A stretch of 64,000 bases of DNA from NCBI RefSeq assembly GCF_041021895.1, contig NZ_CP157429.1, forward strand, positions 1 through 64,000. Reading direction: 5' to 3'. Numbering within the stretch: position 1 is the stretch's first letter; every line of letters begins with the position of its first letter. Positions 34,166 through 43,207 of the stretch are shown one piece after another. The notes under the pieces were generated by a model. It was not told the origin of the DNA. It made no database searches and saw only the letters and a list, made by a program, of their open reading frames with translations. The stretch comes from Acinetobacter sp. XH1741 (GTDB lineage Bacteria; Pseudomonadota; Gammaproteobacteria; Pseudomonadales; Moraxellaceae). The position numbers were made by a program, and so were the translations under genes.

Positions 34166-35365
34166 TCACTTACTAGTACTTAAATAATCACCCCACCACT
34201 GCATCATTTCAGTCCGTTGAGCTAAATAGTCAGCGTGATTATAGCTGGCACGGGTACGGTTCTTATCAATATGTGAAAGTTGTGCCTCAATCCAATTATC
34301 TTGGAACAAACCTGAGTCATTCAAAATGGTACTAAAAGTAGAACGTAATCCATGAGAAGATAGTTGATGTTTGCCATACCCCATCTTACGTATGGCCATA
34401 TTTAGAGTATTAAAATGAATCGGTTGATTGTGTTTGCGAGGGCTAGCAAAAAGGTATTTTTCACCGTATGACCACTGCATGACGTCTTTCAAAATCTCTA
34501 AAGCCTGATTTGAAAGTGGAACTAAAAAATCTGGAATCTCATGGCCTAATATGACTTTTCGTCGAAACTGTTTAATATGCAAGGCAGGTATTTTCCAGAT
34601 TTTTTCATTTAAATCAAAATGATGAGGCTCAGCCAATAACAATTCGGCCCCTCTCACGCCAGTATGTAATTTGAACATCAGTGCTTTTTTAATAATGGGA
34701 TGGGCATCCAATTTTTGTAATTTATTCTTAAAATCAGATATTTCCTCCGCTTTCAAATACGGATAATTTTTCTTGATTTTGCTGTTAATGGTGATTTTAT
34801 TTAAACCATGAGCGATGTTGAACTCACAATAACCCATCGCTACAGCGTAGTCATAAATTTGGTTCAAATAACTACAAGCTTTTTTGACAGGTTCTTTTAC
34901 TTGGCGTCCCTCTATTTTTTTGATTACTGAAACCAGGTCATAGCGCTTGATGTTTTGAAAAGGTAAATCCTGAAGGTCTGGATAAATATCTTGCTGTAAG
35001 CATCTTTCTGCTAACTGTAGTACACCACAGCGGGGTAGATCGTTGAAGGCATTCTTCAGTTTGAACTGTAACCACTCCTCCCCGACCTTACCAAAGGTGA
35101 TAAGATTAGAGGCAGTATCATGTTCAAAACAGAAATTATTGTCTTTAAAGTCATCTCTGACTTGTCGTGCCTTTTTCAGCGATAAATCAGGATAAAGACC
35201 TAACTGAATGCGTCGACGTTTTTTAGTTTGTGGATCTGTATAGCGATAGCACCAAGATTTTCTTCCACTCGGCTCAATCTTCAGGCTAAGCCCATCTTCA
35301 TCGGATAAAAAACAGGTTTTTTCCTTGCAATGAGCTTGGCGAACTTTAATATCAGTAAGACTCAT
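34166..35365 (-). CDS. Tyrosine recombinase (phage/island integrase)
   Basis: A 399-residue integrase of the P4-like class. The N-terminal DUF4102 arm-binding domain is visible (FLSDEDGLSLKIEPSGRKSW, RIQLGLYPDLSLKKARQVRD). The catalytic residues lie in TGVRGAELL (Arg), SSHGLRSTFSTIL (His, Arg), LSHIDKN (His) and RASYNHADY (Tyr). It integrates DNA at an att site, often a tRNA gene; none is present here. The frame is intact from ATG 35365. A 31-bp palindrome lies 60 bp upstream. Confidence 0.9.
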   Translation of the reverse strand: MSLTDIKVRQAHCKEKTCFLSDEDGLSLKIEPSGRKSWCYRYTDPQTKKRRRIQLGLYPDLSLKKARQVRDDFKDNNFCFEHDTASNLITFGKVGEEWLQFKLKNAFNDLPRCGVLQLAERCLQQDIYPDLQDLPFQNIKRYDLVSVIKKIEGRQVKEPVKKACSYLNQIYDYAVAMGYCEFNIAHGLNKITINSKIKKNYPYLKAEEISDFKNKLQKLDAHPIIKKALMFKLHTGVRGAELLLAEPHHFDLNEKIWKIPALHIKQFRRKVILGHEIPDFLVPLSNQALEILKDVMQWSYGEKYLFASPRKHNQPIHFNTLNMAIRKMGYGKHQLSSHGLRSTFSTILNDSGLFQDNWIEAQLSHIDKNRTRASYNHADYLAQRTEMMQWWGDYLSTSK

Positions 35366-35427
35366 GGAATTTAAATGAAACCTAATAAGGGGTTGATTGG
35401 ATCAATTATATCAAAATAGAACGCTTT

Positions 35428-35458
35428 ATATATGATGCGTATGATACGCATCATATAT
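35428..35458. promoter_or_regulatory. 31-bp near-perfect palindrome upstream of the integrase
   Basis: ATATATGATGCGTAT (35428-35442) and ATACGCATCATATAT (35444-35458) are perfect 15-bp arms with one central base. It lies about 65 bp upstream of the integrase start. It may be an operator for a symmetric repressor or a recombination-associated site. Confidence 0.6.
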
Positions 35459-35664
35459 TTTTATAAGTATTTGTTAAATAAAGTTTATATATAGATTGGC
35501 TATTCCTTAGTGACCAATTAATTAACCATTGATTTCGCAAGTCTTAAATTAACATTTGAAGTGCAACTCTATGTTATGACTATTCACAGTTCTGTTCCAT
35601 GATTCATGGTTACTTATTACTTATGTTACTATGTCAGGGGCGATACAAGAATTAAGGTAACCTT

Positions 35665-36096
35665 ATGAAAATAGCGAATACGAAATTACTAGCTGGTGCT
35701 TTTATGACCCTAACTTTAACTATGCTTAGCCCTGCCGCACTTGCAAATGATAACAATGATATACGAAAGACTGTTGTAGTTAAGTTTGCTAAAAAAGCTT
35801 ACTCTGCAAATTATTACGGAAGGATAGATGGATACAAGTATGATTCCTACAAATTTTATGCTAAAAAAGGGCAAAAGTTAAAAGTGAGGTTGACTGGAGG
35901 AAATGTTGAAACTTACTTATGGGGTAATCAATTAAAAGACTCCATCAATCTTGGAGAATATTCTCCAAAGCTTGATGATAATGGTATTTATATTTTACCT
36001 GCTTCAGGTGAGTATGAAATTAGAGTATTACAACCTAGATCACAGGCAAGAAAAGATAAAAAACCTCAATACTGGATGAGTATTAACATTAAATAA
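35665..36096 (+). CDS. pliG: Periplasmic inhibitor of g-type lysozyme (PliG)
   Basis: A 143-residue secreted protein. Residues 1-27 are a signal peptide ending ...LSPAALA. The mature part matches PliG from E. coli: YYGRIDGYKYDSYKFYAKKG, QKLKVRLTGGNVETYLWG, YSPKLDDNGIYILPASGEYE and IRVLQPRSQARKDKK. PliG blocks host goose-type lysozymes in the periplasm. The ATG at 35665 has AAGGTAA upstream. It is a single gene beside the integrase, which suggests arrival with that element. The match to a characterised family is strong. Confidence 0.88.
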   Translation: MKIANTKLLAGAFMTLTLTMLSPAALANDNNDIRKTVVVKFAKKAYSANYYGRIDGYKYDSYKFYAKKGQKLKVRLTGGNVETYLWGNQLKDSINLGEYSPKLDDNGIYILPASGEYEIRVLQPRSQARKDKKPQYWMSINIK

Positions 36097-36510
36097 AGAC
36101 TTGCTAGATTCGTTTAAACTTTTATACAAGGGTTCAAAAACTATTGCCAGTTAAACGGGGCGTGATTTTTACGTATATGCGTTTATGTTAGTAAAATGAT
36201 GTAGTTTACTTGTTTAATACCCCGAGGAATAATTTAATCTTGCTGTGCGTTAGTCACGTTTCTTTCTTTCAGAAGTTGATTATATCTTTCAACGTAACCG
36301 TCGTGATATTCAAACTCTTTTGATAGGAATTTGATGGGAAGAATAGGCGAAACTTGTCTTAAATAATGGTAATTCCTTATCTTTAAAATAGAGAACGCCC
36401 GATGAAATTCATTAGGCGTTTAATTTAAATAAGTGTCAGCTTATTTTATAACTAGATGTACTTGACAATCACGATTCTTTTTCTAAATTGCCTTTAAAAA
36501 ATCAATCTTG
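36097..36510. other. Gene-free region with one weak hairpin
   Basis: No open frame with support is visible on either strand. The only structure is a 6-bp hairpin AACGCC/GGCGTT (36394-36420) followed by TTAATTT, a weak terminator candidate for rightward transcripts. Confidence 0.5.
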
Positions 36511-37149
36511 CTATTTTTGACTTTTCACACCATTTTGTTCAATTTGTACTGCGGCTTGCCAGCTAGGTAGTTGGCTTAAACCTGCTACATAACGTTGGAT
36601 ATGGGGATAATTTTCACCTTGTCCCATATGATAAACTAAAGCATGTAGTCCAAAGCCCATCATAAAGTCAGCACCGGTTAAACGGTCTGCCACTAGAAAT
36701 TCTTTATCTTTTAAATATTCATTTAAATGGCCGAATACTTTATCGAACTCAACTTGAGTATAATTTTCTAGAAATACCAACTTCGTACCCTGCTTGGTTT
36801 CAATCGCATTAAACGTTTTTAATAAAAATGGCAGCATGGCAGAGCTTTCTGAGAAATGAATCCACTGTAGATAATCGACATAGGTAGGTTCATCCATATC
36901 TGGTGCTAAATGCGGCGCAAGTTTCTGAATTAATAACTCAACGATTGCGCCTGACTCTGCAATAACTTTGCCATCCCATTCCAATACTGGAGATTTCCCT
37001 AAAGGATGGATGTTTTTTAAAGATTCAGGGGCCAAATGCGTGCTTGAGTCACGATAATAGCTTTTCAGCTCATAGGGCTGCTTGATTTCTTCAAGTAACC
37101 ACAAAATGCGAAAAGAACGTGATTGATCTAAATGATGTAGTGTAATCAT
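36511..37149 (-). CDS. Glutathione S-transferase family protein
   Basis: A 212-residue cytosolic GST. The thioredoxin-like N-terminal domain has HHLDQSRSFRILWLLEEI, the glutathione-binding HPLGKSPVLEWDG and the ESGAIVELLI motif; the helical C-terminal domain carries TGADFMMGFGLHALVY. It likely conjugates or reduces electrophiles with glutathione. It follows the CurA-like reductase by 15 bp in the same operon and so probably shares its TetR control. Confidence 0.88.
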   Translation of the reverse strand: MITLHHLDQSRSFRILWLLEEIKQPYELKSYYRDSSTHLAPESLKNIHPLGKSPVLEWDGKVIAESGAIVELLIQKLAPHLAPDMDEPTYVDYLQWIHFSESSAMLPFLLKTFNAIETKQGTKLVFLENYTQVEFDKVFGHLNEYLKDKEFLVADRLTGADFMMGFGLHALVYHMGQGENYPHIQRYVAGLSQLPSWQAAVQIEQNGVKSQK

Positions 37150-37164
37150 AATATTCCTATTTTT

Positions 37165-38184
37165 TTAAATTTTTACAACCACTTTGCCAAAGTTTTTGCC
37201 TTTTAACATACCATTGAAAGCATTGATCGTGTTATCTAAACCTTGCACCATATGCTCTTTATATTTGATTTTTCTGTCTTTCAACCATTCAGACATTTGC
37301 TGATTGAATTCCGGATACTGATTGCCATAATCATCAAAAATAATAAAGCCTTGCATGCGAATACGCTTTCTTAAAAGAGTGGAAATAAAGCCAGGTAAAC
37401 GGTCTGGCCCTTGTGCTTGCTCGGTAGCGTTATACTGCGAAACCACACCACACACCGGTACACGTGCCGCAGAGTTAAGCAATGGCCATACCGCATCAAA
37501 CACTTTACCCCCTACATTCTCATAATAAATATCAATACCGTTGGGAACTGCTTGTTGTAATTGTTCTGCAAAATTTTCATCATGATAATTGATACAAGCA
37601 TCGAAGCCGAGTTCTTGTACTGCATAATGGCATTTTTCAGCCCCACCTGCGACGCCAACCACGCGACAACCTTTAAGTTTGCCAATTTGTCCAACTGTAG
37701 CACCAACAGGTCCCGTTGCAGCTGCAACGACTAAAGTTTCACCGGCTTTAGGCTGACCAATGTCCAACAACCCCATATAAGCAGTAAAGCCAGGCATCCC
37801 CAAAATACCCAATGCCCAAGATGGATGTTCGGGTTGCATACCTAAGCTTTGACATGCAGTCCCATCAGAAATTGCGTAGCCCTGCCAACCATTTCCAGAA
37901 AGAACCCACTCGCCTTCTTTGAATTTTGGGTTTTTAGAGGCCATCACTTGACTGACTGTTCCACCGACCATCACTTCGCCAATTTCAACCGGTGCTGCAT
38001 ATGAGGGAGCATCACTCATGCGACCACGCATATAAGGATCGAGTGACAAGTAAATGGTTTTTAACAATATCTCGCCTTGTTTAAGTTCATTGAGCTCAAC
38101 TTGCTCAATACGAAAATCGCTGTGTTTTGGCTCACCCACTGGCCGTTTAGCTAAAACGATGCGTTGATTAATAACTGTTTTCAC
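37165..38184 (-). CDS. CurA-like NADPH-dependent 2-alkenal/curcumin reductase
   Basis: A 339-residue zinc-free medium-chain reductase of the leukotriene B4 dehydrogenase-like group. Landmarks: LSLDPYMRGRMSDAPSY near the N-terminus, MPGFTAYMGLLDIGQPKAGE, the NADPH motif AATGPVGATVGQIGK (about 155-169), and YYENVGGKVFDAV. E. coli CurA (YncB) is of this type and reduces unsaturated aldehydes and ketones. First gene of an operon with the GST gene, divergent from a TetR gene. The operator at 38287-38302 lies between the two. Confidence 0.87.
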   Translation of the reverse strand: MKTVINQRIVLAKRPVGEPKHSDFRIEQVELNELKQGEILLKTIYLSLDPYMRGRMSDAPSYAAPVEIGEVMVGGTVSQVMASKNPKFKEGEWVLSGNGWQGYAISDGTACQSLGMQPEHPSWALGILGMPGFTAYMGLLDIGQPKAGETLVVAAATGPVGATVGQIGKLKGCRVVGVAGGAEKCHYAVQELGFDACINYHDENFAEQLQQAVPNGIDIYYENVGGKVFDAVWPLLNSAARVPVCGVVSQYNATEQAQGPDRLPGFISTLLRKRIRMQGFIIFDDYGNQYPEFNQQMSEWLKDRKIKYKEHMVQGLDNTINAFNGMLKGKNFGKVVVKI

Positions 38185-38286
38185 ACATATAACTCCATGT
38201 TTTATTTAAAAGTATTTCTCTTCATAATCAAAAATTATGATTAAAATTTCTTTACATCCATTGTAGATGAGTTATAATAAAAAACA

Positions 38287-38302
38287 ATACGACTGGTCTA
38301 TT
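38287..38302. promoter_or_regulatory. TetR operator between the CurA-like and TetR genes
   Basis: On the minus strand it reads AAAAATAGACCAGTCGT followed by ATTG. The same 17 nt occur upstream of the YqhD-like gene at 42729-42745. It lies 28 bp before the TetR start. TAGACC-type half-sites are used by NemR-like regulators. Confidence 0.72.
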
Positions 38303-38329
38303 TTTTTTACAATAGAGTAAATAATTAAT

Positions 38330-38935
38330 ATGAAGCCTACTCCTATTAAAAAGTCTGAAGCGAAGCGCTTACACATTCTTAACACCAGTTCAGACCTGAT
38401 TTTGCATAAAGGTTTTACTGGCGTAGGATTACAGGAAATTTTACAGAGCTGTGAGATCCCCAAAGGCTCGTTTTATCATTATTTCCAATCCAAGGAAGCT
38501 TTCGGATGTGAATTGGTACAGCATTATGTGGATAATTACCAAGTCCGTTTAAATGATGTATGGCGTAGCGATAAATCCCCTTATCAAAAGCTGATTGAGT
38601 ATTTTAATTTATGGATAGAAGATCCTGAAACACACTGTGGTTGGGCGAATAGCTGTTTAATTGTGAAACTTGCCGCAGAAGTTGCCGATCTATCTGAAGA
38701 TATGCGTTCCATTATGTCCGCTGGCGTGGATGATGTAATCCAACGTATTGCTGGTTTAATTGATTTGGGAAAACAGGATCAGTCTATTCAAGCAAATACT
38801 GAGGCCTCGACGTTGGCACAAGTACTTTACCAAATGTGGTTAGGTGCAGCATTACTGAGTAAGTTGCAAAAAGATAAAACACCATTACATCAAGCTCTGA
38901 GAGCAACTAAATTTCTATTAAAAAGTGAAGATTGA
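38330..38935 (+). CDS. TetR-family regulator, NemR/AcuR-like
   Basis: A 201-residue repressor. The DNA-binding domain spans residues 8-60 (ILNTSSDLILHKGFTGVGLQ, EILQSCEIPKGSFYHYFQSK). The ligand domain (with WANSCLIVKLAAEVADLSED) resembles the NemR/AcuR type, in which reactive electrophiles modify a cysteine; C105 or so in ANSCLIV and others could serve. It is divergent from the CurA-GST operon. A 17-nt operator shared with the YqhD-like gene suggests that it controls both sides of this island. Function is inferred from family, operator and neighbours. Confidence 0.87.
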   Translation: MKPTPIKKSEAKRLHILNTSSDLILHKGFTGVGLQEILQSCEIPKGSFYHYFQSKEAFGCELVQHYVDNYQVRLNDVWRSDKSPYQKLIEYFNLWIEDPETHCGWANSCLIVKLAAEVADLSEDMRSIMSAGVDDVIQRIAGLIDLGKQDQSIQANTEASTLAQVLYQMWLGAALLSKLQKDKTPLHQALRATKFLLKSED

Positions 38936-39042
38936 TAAAATTTAGATTAAATATCAATTACATAATTAATGACAGCAGCCCAATGATTAGTTATTAATGT
39001 GTTGCTATTAGATTAATTTACAATCCATGAGTATAGCGCACA

Positions 39043-39273
39043 ATGAATTCTTCTCCTAAAGCCCTCATGACTCGTATTTTAGTCGGATATTTAGGCTTAT
39101 ATCCCACACTATTACTGGTACTCACTTTATTAAAGCCAATTACTCAGCATCAAAGTTTCCCGATGATGGTGTTGATTGAAGTCATAGTATTAGTGCCAGT
39201 AACGCAACTGATTTCTTTCCCACTGGCAGGTTGGCTCATTACACAGCTAAAAATTTTTAAGAATTTGTTTTAA
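39043..39273 (+). CDS. Small membrane protein with two helices
   Basis: A 76-residue protein with two hydrophobic segments (about 11-30 and 42-70) and little else. It resembles short DUF2798-like membrane proteins found near detoxification genes, but I do not firmly recognise it. The start at ATG 39043 lacks a clear ribosome site. It is followed by a strong bidirectional terminator. Confidence 0.5.
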   Translation: MNSSPKALMTRILVGYLGLYPTLLLVLTLLKPITQHQSFPMMVLIEVIVLVPVTQLISFPLAGWLITQLKIFKNLF

Positions 39274-39311
39274 TAAGAATTTATGCTGGCAACAGCAATC
39301 CTAAGTCCTTA

Positions 39312-39338
39312 TTTTGCCAACCACAAAGGTTGGCAAAA
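39312..39338. terminator. Bidirectional terminator
   Basis: TTTTGCCAACC (39312-39322) pairs with GGTTGGCAAAA (39328-39338), an 11-bp stem with A and T ends on both sides. It lies between the convergent small membrane protein gene and the NemA-like gene. Confidence 0.8.
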
Positions 39339-39356
39339 TAACTCACTTAGTCAATA

Positions 39357-40484
39357 TTAATCTGCGTAAGCTGGATAATCAATATAGCCTTTTTCCGTCC
39401 CACCATACATAGTGCTTGCATCTACTGCATTCAATGGCCAGCCATTGGCGATGCGATCGGGTAAATCTGGATTCGCAATAAATGGGCGTCCAAATGCAAT
39501 TAAATCGGCCAGCCCTGCCTTTAAAATTCGAGTCCCTCTTTCTGCCGTATATCGACCTGCATAAATAATCCGACCACTGAAAGTGTCTCTGACATCTTTA
39601 CGAAAATTATGAGGAAGTTCTGGTGCATGATCCCAATCAGCTTCTGCAATCGATAAATAGGCAATCCCAACTTCTTCAAGTATTTTTATGGCTTCAATAT
39701 AAGTCACATGTGGATCATCTTCAACCAACCCCATATAAACACGATCTTCCTCTGTACTTTCAAATAGCGGGGCAAAACGCACTCCTAAACGATCTGCACC
39801 AACCACCTCAGCAACTGCCTGTACTACTTCACGTAAAAAACGCAAACGATTGTTTAGTGATCCACCATATTCATCTTCACGGTGGTTACTATGTGCAGAG
39901 ATAAATTGATTTACCAAATAACCATTTGCACAATGAATTTCAACCCCATCAAAACCAGCAGCCAATGCATTACGCGCTGCTTGAGCATAGAGTTGCACTA
40001 ATTCTTTAACTTCTGCATTGCTTAAAGCACGTGGCATTGAAGGATCAGCCAAGGCCCCTGCATTGGGCCCGGTTTCAATAAAGACTTTAACATTACTATC
40101 AGCCCTAATAGCCGAGGGCGCGACCGGTGATGCGTGATCGGGTTGCAAAGATGTATGTGAAACACGCCCAACATGCCAAAGTTGTGCAAAAATAATGCCT
40201 CCTTTAGCATGCACTGCTTCCGTCACTTTACGCCATCCAGCAATCTGTTCAGGGCTGTAAATACCGGGAGTCCAAGCATAGCCTTGACCACGTGGCTCGA
40301 TTTGCGTACCTTCGGTCACCATAAATCCTGCCCCGGCACGCTGTTGATAATAGGTTGCCATCAGTTCATTTGGAATATTCCCTGGCTGAGTACTACGCGA
40401 CCGCGTTAATGGTGGCAATACAATACGGTTTTGCAAAACATAAGGGCCTAAGCTTAAGTTTTGAAAAAGTTTGCTGTCTTTCAT
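39357..40484 (-). CDS. nemA: Old-yellow-enzyme family reductase, NemA-like
   Basis: A 375-residue FMN-dependent ene-reductase. FMN and substrate contacts are visible in RIVLPPLTRSRS, QLWHVGRVSH, and the catalytic EIHCANGYLVNQFISAHSNH segment (His/Asn pair around residue 182), and GRPFIANPDLPDR at the end. NemA reduces N-ethylmaleimide, quinones and other activated alkenes with NADPH. In E. coli its gene is repressed by NemR, and here a NemR-like TetR gene lies nearby. No copy of the 17-nt operator was found just upstream of this gene. Confidence 0.9.
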   Translation of the reverse strand: MKDSKLFQNLSLGPYVLQNRIVLPPLTRSRSTQPGNIPNELMATYYQQRAGAGFMVTEGTQIEPRGQGYAWTPGIYSPEQIAGWRKVTEAVHAKGGIIFAQLWHVGRVSHTSLQPDHASPVAPSAIRADSNVKVFIETGPNAGALADPSMPRALSNAEVKELVQLYAQAARNALAAGFDGVEIHCANGYLVNQFISAHSNHREDEYGGSLNNRLRFLREVVQAVAEVVGADRLGVRFAPLFESTEEDRVYMGLVEDDPHVTYIEAIKILEEVGIAYLSIAEADWDHAPELPHNFRKDVRDTFSGRIIYAGRYTAERGTRILKAGLADLIAFGRPFIANPDLPDRIANGWPLNAVDASTMYGGTEKGYIDYPAYAD

Positions 40485-40536
40485 TTCATTGAATCCAAGT
40501 CATCATGGCTTAATTGATCTAAATTAAAAAAAATAA

Positions 40537-40570
40537 CCTTCCTTCCTGTATATAGAAAAATAAAGGAAGG
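40537..40570 (-). terminator. Intrinsic terminator, minus strand
   Basis: CCTTCCTT (40537-40544) pairs with AAGGAAGG (40563-40570); on the minus strand TTATTTTTTTTAA follows. It ends the operon of the YqhD-like and DJ-1/PfpI genes before the NemA-like gene. Confidence 0.7.
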
Positions 40571-40687
40571 AAAGCTATTCACTCAGGCCCTTCACCATTA
40601 AGTGAGGGTTATTTTGCTTATTGCGCCAGTTGCTCAGAGTCAGAAGTTTATTCACTGCTAAGCACCACAACAGAGACTAGCTACTCT

Positions 40688-41365
40688 TTATTTCAACAAT
40701 TGAAGTAATGCTGTAGCGGTTGCAGCAGAAGATGCTGGATTTTGTCCAGTAACCAGCAAGCCATCTACTTGAACATATACTTGCCAATCATCCACTTTAG
40801 AATAATGACCACCGTTTTCTTTAAGCATGTCTTCGACTAAAAATGGTACAATTTCAGTCAAACCTACAGCGGCCTCCTCAGTATTGGTGAAACCAGTCAC
40901 TAATTTACCGCTAACTAAAGGCGCTCCATTACTCGCTTTCACATGTCGAAAAACACCCGGGGCATGACACACTGCTGCAACAGGTTTGCCAGACTGAATC
41001 GCCTGTTCAATCACAGAAATTGAAATCGGATCTTCTGCTAAATCCCACAATGGGCCATGCCCGCCTGGATAAAACACTGCATCATAATCAGCTACAGAAA
41101 TTTCGCTAAGTTTATGCGTCTGTGCCAATGCTTGCATTGCAGTTGGATCAGCTTCAAAACGATGAGTGGTTTCAGTTTGCGCATCGGCCAAATTACTTTT
41201 CGGATCTAGTGGTGGCTGCCCACCTTGAGGCGACGCCAGCGTAACTTCAGCACCAGAGTCAATAAAGGTGTAATACGGTGCAGCAAGTTCTTCTAGCCAG
41301 AAACCTGTTTTCTTACCAGTATTGCCAAGTTGATCATGTGAGGTTAAAACGATTAAAATTTTCAT
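40688..41365 (-). CDS. DJ-1/PfpI family protein, glyoxalase III-like
   Basis: A 225-residue protein of the type 1 glutamine amidotransferase-like DJ-1/PfpI superfamily, closest in style to HchA/YDR533-like glyoxalases. The nucleophile elbow is AAVCHAPGVF (Cys about residue 134) and the acidic and His partners are in FYPGGHGPLWDL. These enzymes convert methylglyoxal to lactate without cofactor. The ATG at 41365 has GGAGAAATAAC upstream. It follows the YqhD-like gene by 85 bp in the same operon, in keeping with aldehyde detoxification. Confidence 0.85.
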   Translation of the reverse strand: MKILIVLTSHDQLGNTGKKTGFWLEELAAPYYTFIDSGAEVTLASPQGGQPPLDPKSNLADAQTETTHRFEADPTAMQALAQTHKLSEISVADYDAVFYPGGHGPLWDLAEDPISISVIEQAIQSGKPVAAVCHAPGVFRHVKASNGAPLVSGKLVTGFTNTEEAAVGLTEIVPFLVEDMLKENGGHYSKVDDWQVYVQVDGLLVTGQNPASSAATATALLQLLK

Positions 41366-41450
41366 GTTATTTCTCCGATATTTTTCAGGATTGAGGAGCA
41401 TTGTTGCATGATCACTTGTCGTGTAACGTGACCATGACAGATACGCTTAT

Positions 41451-42608
41451 TTAGATACTCGTCTCGAGAATTTGGCGACTGATCTCTAATGAAACAGTTT
41501 TATGTTCGCCTAGCTGTGTAAGATTGTGTGATTTAAGTTGCGTAATGATGATCTCAATATCTGTCTCCCCCAGTCCATAATCGCTAAGACGAGTCGGCAA
41601 TCCAAGTTGCTCAAAGAAGGCTCGAGTACGAGCAATAGCAGTATCAATACGTTGTTCTTCATCACCTTCGACAATCTGCCAGACTCGAGCTGCATACTGT
41701 AGTAATTTTTCTCGCTTCTCTTGACGACGCACTTGTAGATTGGCCGGCAACACAATGGCCAAGGTACGAGCATGATCAATACCATGTAAAGCCGTGAGCT
41801 CATGCCCAATCAAATGAGTTGACCAATCTTGTGGTACACCAGCTCCAATTAGCCCATTCAGTGCCATGCTAGCAGCCCACATCAAATTCGCACGCGTGTC
41901 ATAATCTGCTGAATCTTCCAAGATTTTCGGTCCAATCTCAATCAGAGTTTGCAATAGACCTTCGGCAAAACGATCTTGTACTTGTGCATTGACAGGGTAA
42001 GTTAAGTACTGTTCCATGACATGAACAAATGCATCGACCACGCCATTTGCTAATTGGCGCGTCGGCAAGCTAAAAGTTTTATTCGGATCCAGTACGGAAA
42101 ATTGCGGAAAAACATAGGGGCTGTTAAATGACAATTTGGCTTGGGTCGATTTTCTGGTTACTACCCCACCGCTATTCATTTCTGAACCAGTTGCCGGAAG
42201 GGTGAGTACACTCGCAAAAGGCAAAGCTTGAGTAATTTTAGTACCATGGGTTTCTAAAATCTCCCATGTATCCCCTGTATAATTGACTGCTGCTGCAATA
42301 AATTTAGTACCATCAATTACCGATCCGCCACCGACAGCCATCAAGAAATCTATCTTTTGTTCTCGAATCAGCTCTACAGCTTTCATGAGGGTTTCATAAC
42401 TCGGATTCGGCTCAATTCCGCCAAATTCATGAATTTCTCTTGCACCTAATGCTTCACGCACCTCAGCTAAAGTACCATTCTTACGTGCACTTTCACCACC
42501 AAACAACATTAATACTTTTGCTTCTGTAGGCACATAGTCATTGATTTTAGCTATTGTATCGCCACCAAAAATAATGCGAGTCGGATTATAAAAGTTAAAA
42601 TTCAACAT
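41451..42608 (-). CDS. Iron-containing NADPH-dependent alcohol dehydrogenase, YqhD-like
   Basis: A 385-residue group III alcohol dehydrogenase. The start FNFYNPTRIIFGGDTIAKI, the NADP motif AVGGGSVIDGTKFIA, and metal-binding residues in VVDAFVHVMEQYL, HLIGHELTALHGIDHA and the following stretch are typical of YqhD. YqhD reduces short aldehydes such as glyoxal, methylglyoxal and acrolein. The gene opens a two-gene operon with the DJ-1/PfpI protein. Upstream (42731-42749) is a palindrome that shares 17 nt with the operator of the TetR gene at 38330. Confidence 0.9.
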   Translation of the reverse strand: MLNFNFYNPTRIIFGGDTIAKINDYVPTEAKVLMLFGGESARKNGTLAEVREALGAREIHEFGGIEPNPSYETLMKAVELIREQKIDFLMAVGGGSVIDGTKFIAAAVNYTGDTWEILETHGTKITQALPFASVLTLPATGSEMNSGGVVTRKSTQAKLSFNSPYVFPQFSVLDPNKTFSLPTRQLANGVVDAFVHVMEQYLTYPVNAQVQDRFAEGLLQTLIEIGPKILEDSADYDTRANLMWAASMALNGLIGAGVPQDWSTHLIGHELTALHGIDHARTLAIVLPANLQVRRQEKREKLLQYAARVWQIVEGDEEQRIDTAIARTRAFFEQLGLPTRLSDYGLGETDIEIIITQLKSHNLTQLGEHKTVSLEISRQILETSI

Positions 42609-42730
42609 ATTTTTATCCTAGGATGATCAGCTAATTGATTTGAAAAACCACCGTTATTCATCAAATAAACTTTAAAAAAATTGGACAACACTGCGGCTTT
42701 TGACTGCACTATGTGCTAACTATACACAAA

Positions 42731-42749
42731 AATAGACCAGTCGTCTATT
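42731..42749. promoter_or_regulatory. TetR operator upstream of the YqhD-like gene
   Basis: AATAGACCAGTCGTCTATT is a palindrome with ATAGAC/GTCTAT arms, about 125 bp before the start codon. AAAAATAGACCAGTCGT within and beside it is identical to the minus strand at the TetR/CurA-like promoter region (38287-38302). Confidence 0.72.
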
Positions 42750-42789
42750 TTTATAAAAATTATTTCAGCTTGCCGACCTTAGTGATGGT

Positions 42790-43120
42790 TAAACACATTC
42801 AGGCTTGTTCTATACCACTTTTATTATTGATGTATTTTCACGAGCGATTGTTGAATGGAAGGTATCAACACGCATGACTACTGACATGGTCGTGAACGCA
42901 TTGGCTAAAGCAGTGAATGGCTCATACAAAATAGCAATGATTAAATATTTTAAAAGCAGATTGGCACGGTTTAGCAGATGTACAAATGCGACAGTAAATT
43001 AGATAGATTGGTTCAATATAAAGCGTGTAAATAGTTGCATTTGTTTATTTACCCTGTTTTGGATATTGACCCTTGTAAATGATGAGATTAAGCCATTAAA
43101 TAAAGTAGCCCAACTTGAAT
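42790..43120 (+). pseudogene. Decayed IS3-family OrfB fragment
   Basis: Readable pieces are FIIDVFSRAIVEWKVSTRMT, VNALAKAVNGSYK and, after a deletion and frameshift, DWFNIKRV and the ending VAQLE. The order matches the integrase core of an IS3-type transposase, with stops and gaps. The same type of end occurs at 45489-45690 and 57130-57310. Confidence 0.7.
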
Positions 43121-43207
43121 AGAAAGCCTCTGACAAACATCATAGGGTTGAAGTGCTGCCTTACATTCAAAATTTCAGACAGCACCCTCATACATTTAAG
43201 CATCGGT

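Noticed and set aside
36150..36190. TTATGTTAG preceded by a GTATA-containing stretch, like a pdif site
   Set aside because: The XerC half does not align at the required spacing and the XerD half has several mismatches.
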